The position numbers and the translations under genes were made by a program. A model generated the notes under the pieces. The model was given only the letters and a program-made list of their open reading frames with translations. It made no database searches and was not told the DNA's origin. From assembly GCF_013031405.1 (NCBI RefSeq), contig NZ_WPZY01000001.1:372001-436000 (forward strand): a stretch of 64,000 bases of DNA. The letters are read 5' to 3'. Source of the DNA: Ruegeria sp. HKCCD8929. GTDB taxonomy: Bacteria; Pseudomonadota; Alphaproteobacteria; Rhodobacterales; Rhodobacteraceae. Below, one piece after another: positions 43,482 through 52,017 of the stretch; position 1 is the first letter of the stretch, and each line of letters starts with the position of its first letter.

Positions 43482-44639
43482 CTACCGGAACATCGGCGGG
43501 CGCGCATCCACCCAGGCGCCTTCACCCCTGCCGGATTCCGCGACGGCATAGACCGCGGCCATCGACCGCAGCCCATCCGCCGCGCGCGGATACAAGTCTG
43601 CCGCCGGGTCGATCGCGCGGCCCTCTTTTTCGGCCCGCAAGGCTTCGGCCAGATCGCTGTAGATATTAGCAAAGGCCAGCGGCATCCCTTCGGCATGGCC
43701 GATGGTGACGCGGGTGGTGCGGTCGGCCTCGGGCGACAGACCCGCCTCGCCGCGCTCGATCACCCGCAGACGGCCATTGAGTGGCATCCAGTAGAGCTGG
43801 TTTGGCTGCTCTTGCGCCCAGCGAAGCCCGCCTTTCTCGCCAAAGACCTGAAGGGTCAGCCCGTGCTGGCGGCCAATGGCCACCGATGACGTCCAGAGAC
43901 GACCAACGGCGCCACCGTCCATGCGGAAATTCACCATCGCGTCGTCTTCGAGCACGCGGCTGGAGATGCAGGAGACGGTATCCGCGGACAGGCGCGCGAT
44001 CTCTTGCCCGGTCACGAACGAGGCCATGTGCAGCGCGTGAATACCGCAATCGGCGAACTGGGCAGACACGCCAGCCTGCGCTGGATCATAGCGCCAACGC
44101 ACCCGGGGATTGTCGGCGTCGGCAGCATCGGCGTGGTGACCATGGGCAAATTCCGCGACAACCAGCCGGATAGTGCCCAAGTCGCCACGTGCAACCATCG
44201 CCTTCATGTGCCGCACCAGCGAATAGCCCGAATACCCGTAGTTCACCGCACAGATCTTGCCGGTGGCGTGGCTGATCCTGACGATCTCTTCCGCCTCATC
44301 GACGGTCATGGTCATCGGTTTTTCGCAAAGAACATGAAAGCCGTTCTCCATGAACGCCTTGGTGATCTCGAAATGCGTGGCATTTGGGGTGGCTACGGTA
44401 ACCAGATCGATCCTGTCCTCGCGATCCTTTTCCCCCTCCAGCATCTCGCGCCAATCGCCGTAGGAGCGGTCGGCGGCCAGCCCCAGGGTCTGGCCATAGG
44501 CGCGCCCGGCCTCGGGCCGGTGGTCCAACGCACCGGCGGCGAACTCGAAATGCCCGTCGAGCCCCGCGCCTAGACGATGGGCCGGGCCGATCTGGCTGCC
44601 TTCTCCGCCACCGATCATGCCCCATTTCAGTTTTGCCAT
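43482..44639 (-). CDS. Gfo/Idh/MocA-family dehydrogenase, probable inositol or inosose reductase
   Basis: This 385-residue NAD(P)-dependent oxidoreductase has the N-terminal Rossmann motif MIGGGEGSQIGPAHR, the family CEKPMTM (catalytic Lys region), and YDPAQAGVSAQFADCGIHAL in the C-terminal domain. It is the last of three minus-strand genes with an IolG-like and an IolE-like protein, so it probably interconverts inositol stereoisomers or derivatives. The specific substrate is not decided by sequence. Confidence 0.85.
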   Translation of the reverse strand: MAKLKWGMIGGGEGSQIGPAHRLGAGLDGHFEFAAGALDHRPEAGRAYGQTLGLAADRSYGDWREMLEGEKDREDRIDLVTVATPNATHFEITKAFMENGFHVLCEKPMTMTVDEAEEIVRISHATGKICAVNYGYSGYSLVRHMKAMVARGDLGTIRLVVAEFAHGHHADAADADNPRVRWRYDPAQAGVSAQFADCGIHALHMASFVTGQEIARLSADTVSCISSRVLEDDAMVNFRMDGGAVGRLWTSSVAIGRQHGLTLQVFGEKGGLRWAQEQPNQLYWMPLNGRLRVIERGEAGLSPEADRTTRVTIGHAEGMPLAFANIYSDLAEALRAEKEGRAIDPAADLYPRAADGLRSMAAVYAVAESGRGEGAWVDARPPMFR

Positions 44640-44651
44640 GGCTGTAACTCC

Positions 44652-45545
44652 TTACGCAAAGCCGATGGATTCAAGATATTCGCGGTTTGCCCGCGCGTCG
44701 TCCATTGGGCGCACATCCAGCGTCGGGTCGCAATCCTGCTCGACCGTGCACCAACCCGAGAAACCGGCCTCGGTTAACACTTGGTGGACTGCGGGAAAGT
44801 CCACATCGCCGTCGCCGAGGTTGCAAAAGATTCCTTGTCCGCAAGCCTCGTAGAAATCCGTGCGGTTGGCTACCACGTTGACCTTAACTTTCGGGTTTAT
44901 ATCTTTGAAATGCATGTAGGAAATGCGATCGATATGCCGCTTCATGAAGGCCACTGGATCGAAACCGGCATAGGAGTGATGACCGGTGTCGAAACAGATC
45001 TTCAGGATCTTTTTGTCCACTTCATCCAGCAGGCGCTCAAGCTCGGGCTCGAAATCCATGAAACCGGCGGCATGGGCGTGAATGCCCACCGTCAGGCCAT
45101 ATTCTTCGGCACCGATGCGGGCACTTTCCGCGATGCGGTCGCGATAGGCGGTCCATTCGGCCTTGTCCATCTGCTTGGCCTCGGAGGCGCGCCCGGCGGT
45201 TGCGGCCCGGCGGGGCGAGATCGAGTCGATCAGCACCAGATGCTGCGCCCCGTGCGCCGCCAGCGCCTTGCAAGTGCGCACCGTGCCGTCCAGCACGTCG
45301 TCCCACTGATCCGGATCGTGAAAGGGGCGGAAAACCACGCCGCCGATCAGTTCCAGATCATGCTCGGCCAGCCCGTCGGCCAGCACTGCCGGGTCCTCGG
45401 GCATAAAGCCGACCGGGCCCAGCTCGATCCCCGTGTACCCGGCCTCGGCACATTCTTTCAGAACGGTTTGCCAAGTCGGGTTGCGGGGATCGTCTGCAAA
45501 TTCCACACCCCAAGAACAGGGCGCGTTGCCAATGCGGATTGTCAT
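44652..45545 (-). CDS. iolE: IolE-like TIM-barrel protein, probable inosose dehydratase
   Basis: This 297-residue xylose-isomerase-like TIM barrel begins TIRIGNAPCSWGVEFADDP and carries AGYTGIELGPVGFMPED, a metal-site CFDTGHHSYAGFDPV, and SYMHFKDINPKVK. This matches IolE-type sugar isomerase/dehydratase proteins. The expected reaction is dehydration of 2-keto-myo-inositol to the diketone used by IolD. An inosose isomerase (IolI) role cannot be excluded. AGAGG precedes the ATG. Confidence 0.75.
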   Translation of the reverse strand: MTIRIGNAPCSWGVEFADDPRNPTWQTVLKECAEAGYTGIELGPVGFMPEDPAVLADGLAEHDLELIGGVVFRPFHDPDQWDDVLDGTVRTCKALAAHGAQHLVLIDSISPRRAATAGRASEAKQMDKAEWTAYRDRIAESARIGAEEYGLTVGIHAHAAGFMDFEPELERLLDEVDKKILKICFDTGHHSYAGFDPVAFMKRHIDRISYMHFKDINPKVKVNVVANRTDFYEACGQGIFCNLGDGDVDFPAVHQVLTEAGFSGWCTVEQDCDPTLDVRPMDDARANREYLESIGFA

Positions 45546-45587
45546 CTGTTCAAACCTCTTATCCGGAGGGGTTGCTTTTCAGAAGGG

Positions 45588-46691
45588 TCAGGAGGCCACG
45601 ACGTCGAGCCAGCTTTTCGAGTTGGACGAGGCAATGGCGGTTTCAACGATGCGGACAACCTCCAGCCCGTCCCTGAAAGTGGGCCAGACCGGGGTTCTGG
45701 TTTCGAGGGCGCGCAGGAAATCGCGCGCCTCGATGATGATCTGGTCCTGATAGCCGGTGCCGTGGCCCGGGCCCTGACAGAACGGCAGGTAATCGGGGTG
45801 CGCGGGGCCAGTCAGGATCTTGCGAAAGCCCCGCTCGGCTTCGGGACCCTCGGCACGATAGAGCCAGATGGCGTTCTGATCCTCCTGATCGAAGCGGATC
45901 GCGCCCTTGGTTCCGGTGATCTCGTAGGCGTAACCCATCTTACGGCCCGTCGCGATCCGGCTGGCGTGCAACTGGCCCATCGCGCCATTTGCAAAGCGGC
46001 ACATCATCTGTACCTGATCGTCATTAGTAACGGTGCCGCCGGGGCGTTTGGTGTGAACGGTTTCGATCTCGGCCACCAACCGGTCGATAGGGCCGATCAG
46101 GGCCAGTGCGGCATTGAAGATATGCGGCGCCAGATCTCCAATCGTACCGTTGGCCTGCCCCTCGGTACGCCAAGTCGCGGGGGCCTTGGGGTCGGAATAG
46201 AAATCCTCGGTGTGTTCGCCGCGAAACCAGGTGACATCACCGATCTCGCCCTCGGCGATCAGCTTGCGGGCATACTGGCTAGCCGGAGTGCGGATGTAAT
46301 TGTAGGCGACCATGTTCACCGCTCCGCTTGCCTCGGCTGCGTCAACCATGGCCTGCGCATCGGCTAGCGATGTGCCCATCGGTTTTTCGCACAGGACCGG
46401 TTTTTCCCGGGCAAAGGCAGCTTCGGCAATCTCGCGATGGGTGGATTGGGGAGAGGCGATCACGATGGCCTCGACCGCAGGGTCTTCGACCAGTGCCCGC
46501 CAGTCATCTGTCGCCCGGGCAAAGCCATAGGCCACGCGATAGCGTTCGGCAGAGGCCGTATTCGTGGCGCACACCATCTCAAGCCGGGGCCGCAGAGCAG
46601 TGTTGAACACCGCCCCGACGGCGGACATGGCCACCGCATGCGCCTTGCCCATATAGCCGCCGCCGACAATGCCGATGCCAATCTCAGCCAT
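45588..46691 (-). CDS. iolG: Gfo/Idh/MocA-family dehydrogenase, IolG-like
   Basis: This 367-residue NAD-dependent oxidoreductase starts EIGIGIVGGGYMGKAHAVAM and has CEKPMGTSLADAQAMVD. The GFO_IDH_MocA C-terminal domain includes TIGDLAPHIFNAAL. It is first of the minus inositol genes and divergent from iolD, so oxidation of myo-inositol (or scyllo-inositol) to inosose is the likely role. ATG 46691 is preceded by GGGATGGG; longer upstream frames would run through the operator. Confidence 0.8.
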   Translation of the reverse strand: MAEIGIGIVGGGYMGKAHAVAMSAVGAVFNTALRPRLEMVCATNTASAERYRVAYGFARATDDWRALVEDPAVEAIVIASPQSTHREIAEAAFAREKPVLCEKPMGTSLADAQAMVDAAEASGAVNMVAYNYIRTPASQYARKLIAEGEIGDVTWFRGEHTEDFYSDPKAPATWRTEGQANGTIGDLAPHIFNAALALIGPIDRLVAEIETVHTKRPGGTVTNDDQVQMMCRFANGAMGQLHASRIATGRKMGYAYEITGTKGAIRFDQEDQNAIWLYRAEGPEAERGFRKILTGPAHPDYLPFCQGPGHGTGYQDQIIIEARDFLRALETRTPVWPTFRDGLEVVRIVETAIASSNSKSWLDVVAS

Positions 46692-46716
46692 GATCCCATC
46701 CCGTTCGGAAAATCGG

Positions 46717-46734
46717 TTTGCAACCGGTTGCAAA
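46717..46734. promoter_or_regulatory. Perfect 18-bp palindrome, candidate LacI-type operator of the inositol genes
   Basis: TTTGCAACCGGTTGCAAA is perfectly self-complementary with a central CG, the classic shape of LacI-family operators. It sits in the 121-nt region between the divergent iolG and iolD. A possible forward promoter (TTGCAA 46718-46723, TATCCT 46740-46745, 16-nt spacer) overlaps it, so binding would repress. Confidence 0.75.
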
Positions 46735-46812
46735 ATTTGTATCCTCAGATTCGAAAATCCGCAAGACGCAAAGCTCGGGGGCAGCCCGGCATCGGCGAAA
46801 AAAGGTACCACC

Positions 46813-48678
46813 ATGAGCGACGCAACAATCCGCCTGACCACGGCGCAAGCCATCATCTGCTATCTGACCAACCAGCTCATCGAGATCGACGGGCAGGAGA
46901 TGCGCGTGTGCGGTGGCGGCTTCGGCATCTTCGGGCATGGCAATGTGACCTGCCTGGGTGAGGCGCTGAACACCGTGCAGGATACACTGCCGCTCTATCG
47001 GGGTCAGAACGAGCAGAGCATGGGCTTTGCCGCCGCTGCCTATGCCAAGCAATGGTTGCGCCAGCGGTTCATGTTCTGCACCGCAAGCGCCGGCCCCGGC
47101 ACGCTGAACCTGGTGACCAGCGCAGCGCTCGCCCATGCCAACCGCTTGCCGATGCTGATGCTGTGCGGCGACGGCTTCATCACCCGGTTGCCCGATCCGG
47201 TTTTGCAGCAGATGGAGAATTTCAACGACCCGACCTTCGGCGCCAATGACGCCTTCCGCTCGGTGACGCGGTACTGGGACCGGATCACGCATCCGGCGCA
47301 GGTGCTGCACTCGCTGCCTAACGCGCTGGCGACGTTGCTGGACCCGGCGGATTGCGGCCCAGCTTTTCTGGGCCTGCCGCAGGACGTGCAGGGTTGGACC
47401 TATGACTATCCTGAAGTGTTCTTTAAAAAGAGGGTCCACCGCATTCGCCGCAGCGCGCCTGATATGGCCGAGATTGCCGATGCGGCGGCGCTGTTGCGGA
47501 CAGCCAAGCACCCGATGATCATTGCGGGCGGCGGCGTGCAATATTCGCGTGCAGTCAAGGAGTTGACGGCGTTTGCTGAAGCGCACCAGATCCCGGTGGT
47601 CGAGACCATCGCGGGCCGCGCCAACATGGTGGCCACCCATCCGCTGAATATCGGGCCCATCGGCGTGACCGGCTCGGACAGCGCCAATGCCATTGCCGAG
47701 CAGGCGGATGTCATTCTGGCAGTTGGCACGCGGTTGCAGGATTTCACGACCGGGTCATGGACGGCGTTCGCGAAGGGCGCCCGGTTCATCTCGATCAACG
47801 CAGGCCGGTACGATGCGGGCAAACACCGGTCTCTGCCGGTGGTGGGGGACGCGAAACTGTCCCTGTTGGCATTGGGAGAGGCTGCGGCCGGGTATCAGGC
47901 CCCCGGCGATTGGGTCGATGCCGCCAAGGCGCATCGTGCCGAGTGGGATGCCTATGTGGCGAAGAATGTAGAGCACGGTAACCGCCCGAACTCCTACGCG
48001 CAGGCGATTGGCGTGGTGAACGCGCTCTGTGACCCGCGTGACCGGATTGTTGCTGCGGCAGGCGGGCTGCCCGCCGAGGTCACTGCCAACTGGCGCACTC
48101 TGGATATCGGTACGGTGGATGTGGAGTTTGGGTTCTCGTGCATGGGCTATGAGATCGCTGGCGGGTGGGGCGCCCGGATCGCGCAATCCGAGCGGGAACC
48201 GGATCAGGATACCATCGTGTTCACGGGCGATGGCTCATATCTGTTGATGAACTCCGACATATACTCCTCTGTTCTGACTGGGAAAAAGCTGATCGCCTTC
48301 GTACTGGACAATGGTGGCTTTGCAGTGATCAACAAGCTGCAGAACAACACCGGCAATGACAGTTTCAACAACCTGATCAAGGACTGCCCAACTGTCAGCT
48401 CGCCCTTTGCAGTGGATTTCGAAAGTCACGCACGGGCTATGGGGGCCGAGGCCGAAACCGTCGCCAATCCGGCGGAACTGGGAGAGGCGTTCAAGCGCGC
48501 CAAGGCGAGCGACAAGACCTATGTCATCTGCATGCAGGTCGATCCTTATGAAGGCTGGACCGATCAGGGCCACGCCTGGTGGGAGGTCGGCACGCCGCAC
48601 GTCACCGAGAACAGCTCGGTCCGCACCGCGCACCAGGATTGGGAAGCGGGCCGCGCGAAACAGCGCAGGGGCGTGTGA
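46813..48678 (+). CDS. iolD: 3D-(3,5/4)-trihydroxycyclohexane-1,2-dione hydrolase
   Basis: This 621-residue thiamine-diphosphate enzyme opens the inositol-derived diketone ring to 5-deoxyglucuronate. The ThDP-activating Glu lies in YRGQNEQSMGFAAAAYA. The ThDP/Mg motif is FTGDGSYLLMNSDIYSSV with the Asn of LDNGGFAVINK, and KLQNNTGNDSFNN is IolD-specific. The length is normal. It is the first plus-strand inositol gene; its stop shares a base with iolC (TGATG). Confidence 0.95.
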   Translation: MSDATIRLTTAQAIICYLTNQLIEIDGQEMRVCGGGFGIFGHGNVTCLGEALNTVQDTLPLYRGQNEQSMGFAAAAYAKQWLRQRFMFCTASAGPGTLNLVTSAALAHANRLPMLMLCGDGFITRLPDPVLQQMENFNDPTFGANDAFRSVTRYWDRITHPAQVLHSLPNALATLLDPADCGPAFLGLPQDVQGWTYDYPEVFFKKRVHRIRRSAPDMAEIADAAALLRTAKHPMIIAGGGVQYSRAVKELTAFAEAHQIPVVETIAGRANMVATHPLNIGPIGVTGSDSANAIAEQADVILAVGTRLQDFTTGSWTAFAKGARFISINAGRYDAGKHRSLPVVGDAKLSLLALGEAAAGYQAPGDWVDAAKAHRAEWDAYVAKNVEHGNRPNSYAQAIGVVNALCDPRDRIVAAAGGLPAEVTANWRTLDIGTVDVEFGFSCMGYEIAGGWGARIAQSEREPDQDTIVFTGDGSYLLMNSDIYSSVLTGKKLIAFVLDNGGFAVINKLQNNTGNDSFNNLIKDCPTVSSPFAVDFESHARAMGAEAETVANPAELGEAFKRAKASDKTYVICMQVDPYEGWTDQGHAWWEVGTPHVTENSSVRTAHQDWEAGRAKQRRGV

Positions 48679-49658
48679 TGGCCGATCTGAACCGGATCAT
48701 CGGCAACAGCTTTGTCATTCTCGGGCGGGCAGGGATGGACCTCTACGCCGATCCGCCTGGGACGAAGGTCGAAGAGGCGCAAGGCTTCTATTCCTGCCTC
48801 GGTGGGTCGTCCGCGAATATCGGCGTGGCGATCACCAAACATGGCGGACGGGCGGCCCTGGTTACCTGTGTGTCGGACGATGCCATTGGCCGGTTCGCGC
48901 TGAACGAGCTGGATAAATACGGCATCGACCGGACCCATGTGCGGGCCGTGGGCGGCGAGTGCCGCAACTCTCTGGCTGTGGTGGAAACCCGGCTGGAGGA
49001 CACGCAATCGGTAATCTACCGCAACGGAGCCGCCGATTTTGAGATGAGCATGGCGGATGTCGAGGCAGTGGATTACAGCGCCTATAGCGCCCTGATCACC
49101 ACCGGCACGGTGCTGGCCGCCGAAACCTCGCGCTCTGCGGCATTCCGGGCGTTCGAACTGGCCAAGGCGGCCGGCTTGCCGCTGATCTTCGACGTGGATT
49201 ACCGACCCTATAGCTGGCCCTCTGCCGAGGTCGCCTCTGACACCTATTCCCGCGCGGCGGAGCTGTGCGACGTCATCATCGGCAATGACGTGGAGTTTGG
49301 GTTCATGGCCGGGGCTTACGATCAGGGCCTGAGCAAGGCCCGGGCGCTCGCGCAGACCGGCAGCCGGATCATCGTCTACAAGATGGGTGAAAAGGGTGCG
49401 GTCACGATCAGTGGTGGGCAGGAGTTCCGTACCGGCATCTACGTGGTCGATGCGCTGAAGCCTACGGGGGCGGGCGACAGTTTCATGGGCGGTTTCATCG
49501 CCGCATTGGCCGCTGGTCACGATCTGGAACAGGCGGTTCTACGCGGGTCGGCCTGCGCCTCGATCGTGGTGTCTCGGGTCGGCTGCGCTCCGGCCATGCC
49601 GACACCCGATGAACTCGACGACTTCCTTGCCACGCATCCCGGACCCACGCAGGTTTGA
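48678..49658 (+). CDS. iolC: 5-dehydro-2-deoxygluconokinase
   Basis: This 326-residue PfkB-family kinase has the N-terminal motif LGGSSANIGVAITKHGG and the C-terminal PfkB signature KPTGAGDSFMGGFIAAL with the catalytic Asp. It phosphorylates 2-deoxy-5-keto-gluconate. Many alphaproteobacterial IolC proteins carry a fused C-terminal DUF2090 aldolase-like domain. This one does not, and a separate aldolase gene follows two genes later. Confidence 0.93.
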   Translation: MADLNRIIGNSFVILGRAGMDLYADPPGTKVEEAQGFYSCLGGSSANIGVAITKHGGRAALVTCVSDDAIGRFALNELDKYGIDRTHVRAVGGECRNSLAVVETRLEDTQSVIYRNGAADFEMSMADVEAVDYSAYSALITTGTVLAAETSRSAAFRAFELAKAAGLPLIFDVDYRPYSWPSAEVASDTYSRAAELCDVIIGNDVEFGFMAGAYDQGLSKARALAQTGSRIIVYKMGEKGAVTISGGQEFRTGIYVVDALKPTGAGDSFMGGFIAALAAGHDLEQAVLRGSACASIVVSRVGCAPAMPTPDELDDFLATHPGPTQV

Positions 49659-49672
49659 AAAGGAGACACGCA

Positions 49673-50515
49673 ATGCATATCGCGCCTTATGACAACAAGA
49701 ATGCTCCGATCGTTGATGCAGACGACGCGCGGGTGCCGCTGAACTATTTCAATATCGTTAAGCTGAAGAAGGGCGAGGCATTCGAATATCAGGTGCCCGG
49801 CTATGAGACCTGCATCGTGCCCGCCACAGGCACCGTCCGGGTCGAGGTCGAGGGCGTGACCTTCGACAGCCTCGGCAATCGTGGTGTGGATGTGTGGGAT
49901 GGCGAGCCCGAAGGGGTTTACATTCCGGTCGGGGCGAAGGTGATCATTTCGTGCTTGTCAGACGAGACAGAGACCTTCGTGGCAGGGGCGAAATACGACC
50001 AGGTGCTGGAGCCTTTCGACGTGCGCAGCGACGGGATCGATCTCGTGCAATATGGCTCGGACGACACCAAGACTCACCGCAAGATCAAGCACATTCTGGG
50101 GCAGAAACAGCATGACAAGGTGGGTCGCTTGTTGGTGAGCGAGCTGTTCACCGTGGGGCGGGGCGGCTGGTCTGGTTTCCCCAGCCACAAGCACGACACC
50201 AACCGTCTTCCGGACGAAACCCGCCATGACGAGACCTACAACTTCCGCTTCCGCCCCAATCATGGCAGCGGCCTGCAGATGCTGCAGCGCGAGGATGGCC
50301 AGCCGGGCGATGCCTATCATATCGTCGACGGTTCAACGATCTGCATCGACAATGGCTATCACCCCTGCGCAGTTCTGCCGGGGTACGAAATGTACTACTT
50401 CACCATTCTGGGCGGGCTCACCCAGCGCTCGCTGGTGCAGTATTTCCAGCCCAGCCATGCCTATCAGATCGAGACGATCCCGGGCATCAAAGACATGATC
50501 GCCAAGTTCAAATGA
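49673..50515 (+). CDS. iolB: 5-deoxy-glucuronate isomerase
   Basis: This 280-residue double-cupin enzyme converts 5-deoxyglucuronate to 2-deoxy-5-keto-gluconate. The metal-site region GGWSGFPSHKHD and the Glu/His-rich HDETYNFRFRPNHG are visible, as is a C-terminal YEMYYFTILGG. AAGGAG lies 8 nt before ATG 49673. It overlaps the aldolase start by 4 nt. Confidence 0.93.
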   Translation: MHIAPYDNKNAPIVDADDARVPLNYFNIVKLKKGEAFEYQVPGYETCIVPATGTVRVEVEGVTFDSLGNRGVDVWDGEPEGVYIPVGAKVIISCLSDETETFVAGAKYDQVLEPFDVRSDGIDLVQYGSDDTKTHRKIKHILGQKQHDKVGRLLVSELFTVGRGGWSGFPSHKHDTNRLPDETRHDETYNFRFRPNHGSGLQMLQREDGQPGDAYHIVDGSTICIDNGYHPCAVLPGYEMYYFTILGGLTQRSLVQYFQPSHAYQIETIPGIKDMIAKFK

Positions 50516-51342
50516 CCCTCGCAACGCTCCGCGAGGTGCTGCAGCCCGCATTGCGCGACGGTTATGCCGTGGCCGGTTTCGTGACTCTCGGATGGGAGGA
50601 TATGCGCGCCTATGTAGCTGCGGCCGAGGCCGAGGGGGTACCGGTAGTTCTGCAGGCCGGCCCGTCATGCCGGGCGCACACACCGCTGCCGGTGCTGGGC
50701 GCGATGTTCACCTGGCTGGCCGAACAGGCCAGCGTTCCGGTTGTGGCGCATCTGGATCATGGCCATTCGATCGAGGAATGCCGTGAGGCTTTGGAGTGCG
50801 GCTTTACCTCGGTCATGTTCGACGGCTCACGCCTGCCGCTGAACCAGAACATTGAGGAAACCGCAACGGTTGCGGAACTGGCGCACAGCGCGGGCATGTC
50901 CTGCGAGGGCGAGATTGGGTTCGTCGGTTATGCCGATGGTGAAAGCTCAGACGGAACCGATCCGCAGGAAGCAGGGCAGTTCGCACGGCAAACCCGGGTG
51001 GATGCGATGGCGGTGTCCGTTGGTAACGTTCACCTGCAACAACAAAAATCGGATGGCCTCGATCTCGACCGCATTCGCGCGATTGAAGCTGCAACTGAAG
51101 TCCCATTGGTGATCCATGGAGGGTCCGGCGTGCCGCTCTCTGAACGTTGGACGCTGTCAAAGACGACAAACATCTGCAAGTTCAATATTGGTACCGACAT
51201 GAGGATGGTGTTTGGAGACGCCTTGCGTGCAGCAGTAAAGGCGGACCCGGACCAATTTGACCGTCTGCAAATCCTGAAAGAGACCCATGACCCAATGGTG
51301 GCCGCCGCGCGTGAAGCCTTGCGATCTTTGCGATCCGGGTAA
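50512..51342 (+). CDS. iolJ: Class II fructose-bisphosphate-aldolase-family protein, probable IolJ
   Basis: This 276-residue zinc aldolase has VVAHLDHGHSIEEC (catalytic Asp and zinc His), CEGEIGFVG, a second zinc site VIHGGSGVP, and KFNIGTDMR (phosphate binding). After iolDCB it most likely cleaves 2-deoxy-5-keto-gluconate 6-phosphate into dihydroxyacetone phosphate and malonate semialdehyde. The gene ends 3 nt from a convergent gene. Confidence 0.85.
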   Translation: MTLATLREVLQPALRDGYAVAGFVTLGWEDMRAYVAAAEAEGVPVVLQAGPSCRAHTPLPVLGAMFTWLAEQASVPVVAHLDHGHSIEECREALECGFTSVMFDGSRLPLNQNIEETATVAELAHSAGMSCEGEIGFVGYADGESSDGTDPQEAGQFARQTRVDAMAVSVGNVHLQQQKSDGLDLDRIRAIEAATEVPLVIHGGSGVPLSERWTLSKTTNICKFNIGTDMRMVFGDALRAAVKADPDQFDRLQILKETHDPMVAAAREALRSLRSG

Positions 51343-51345
51343 CAC

Positions 51346-52017
51346 CTAGTGGCCGATCTGGGCGGAATAGATGCCGAATGCCCCGACCAGAATCAGGCTG
51401 AGCGCCCAGACGATATCCAGGTTGAACCAGGTCTTCGACAGGAACCTGAGCCCCAGCCAAAGATAGATAATCACTGCCAACACACCGCCGGCGAAGGTCA
51501 TGGCCAGCGTGTGTGCTCCGGCCACGGTCAGCGCGGTCAGGATGTTTTGTCCCATCAGTTGCTGCGCTGCCTGATGTCCCGCATCAGCGACGTCAGTACC
51601 GCACAGGCCTAGGTAGATCGGCACCAGCATCAGGCCTGCCCCATGCGCCATCGCAGCCAGAAACGACCACAGCGCCAGCCGTGACGGGGGAACGCGGGCG
51701 AGAAATCTGGGATGTTTGCGGTTGATCAGCAGATAGATCCCCATCGCCACGACCAGAAGGCCGGCACCGATGCGTATCTCGGACTGCCAGTCCAACAGAA
51801 GCGTCATCATCGAAAACGGCAACAGGATTGCGGTCATCGCCGCCAGATGCCCGACGGCCAGCGCCGCCAAAGCCTTTGCCATCGCACCCCGCCGGGCCTC
51901 CATCAGACCGGCCGAAACCGCCAGAGGCCACCCCATGCCCGGATTGACCCCATGATAAACACCAGAAAAGAGGACGGCCCACCAAAGGGCCGCCGTCGAG
52001 GTCAGTTCAGCGCTCAT
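51346..52017 (-). CDS. Small polytopic membrane protein next to SBP56, function unknown
   Basis: This 223-residue protein has about six hydrophobic helices. Its N-terminal FSGVYHGVNPGMGWPLAVSA and a later AMAHGAGLMLVP place conserved-looking His and Gly residues in helices, loosely recalling metal exporters of the NicO/UreH kind. The ATG follows directly after the SBP56 stop with no gap, so the two are coupled. I infer a role in metal supply or in transport linked to the oxidase; no family was recognised with certainty. Confidence 0.65.
   Translation of the reverse strand: MSAELTSTAALWWAVLFSGVYHGVNPGMGWPLAVSAGLMEARRGAMAKALAALAVGHLAAMTAILLPFSMMTLLLDWQSEIRIGAGLLVVAMGIYLLINRKHPRFLARVPPSRLALWSFLAAMAHGAGLMLVPIYLGLCGTDVADAGHQAAQQLMGQNILTALTVAGAHTLAMTFAGGVLAVIIYLWLGLRFLSKTWFNLDIVWALSLILVGAFGIYSAQIGH

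Noticed and set aside
44781-46367. Long open frame (528 codons) on the plus strand opposite the IolE- and IolG-like genes
   Set aside because: It is antisense to two well-recognised genes and its translation has no domain; long antisense frames are common in GC-rich DNA.
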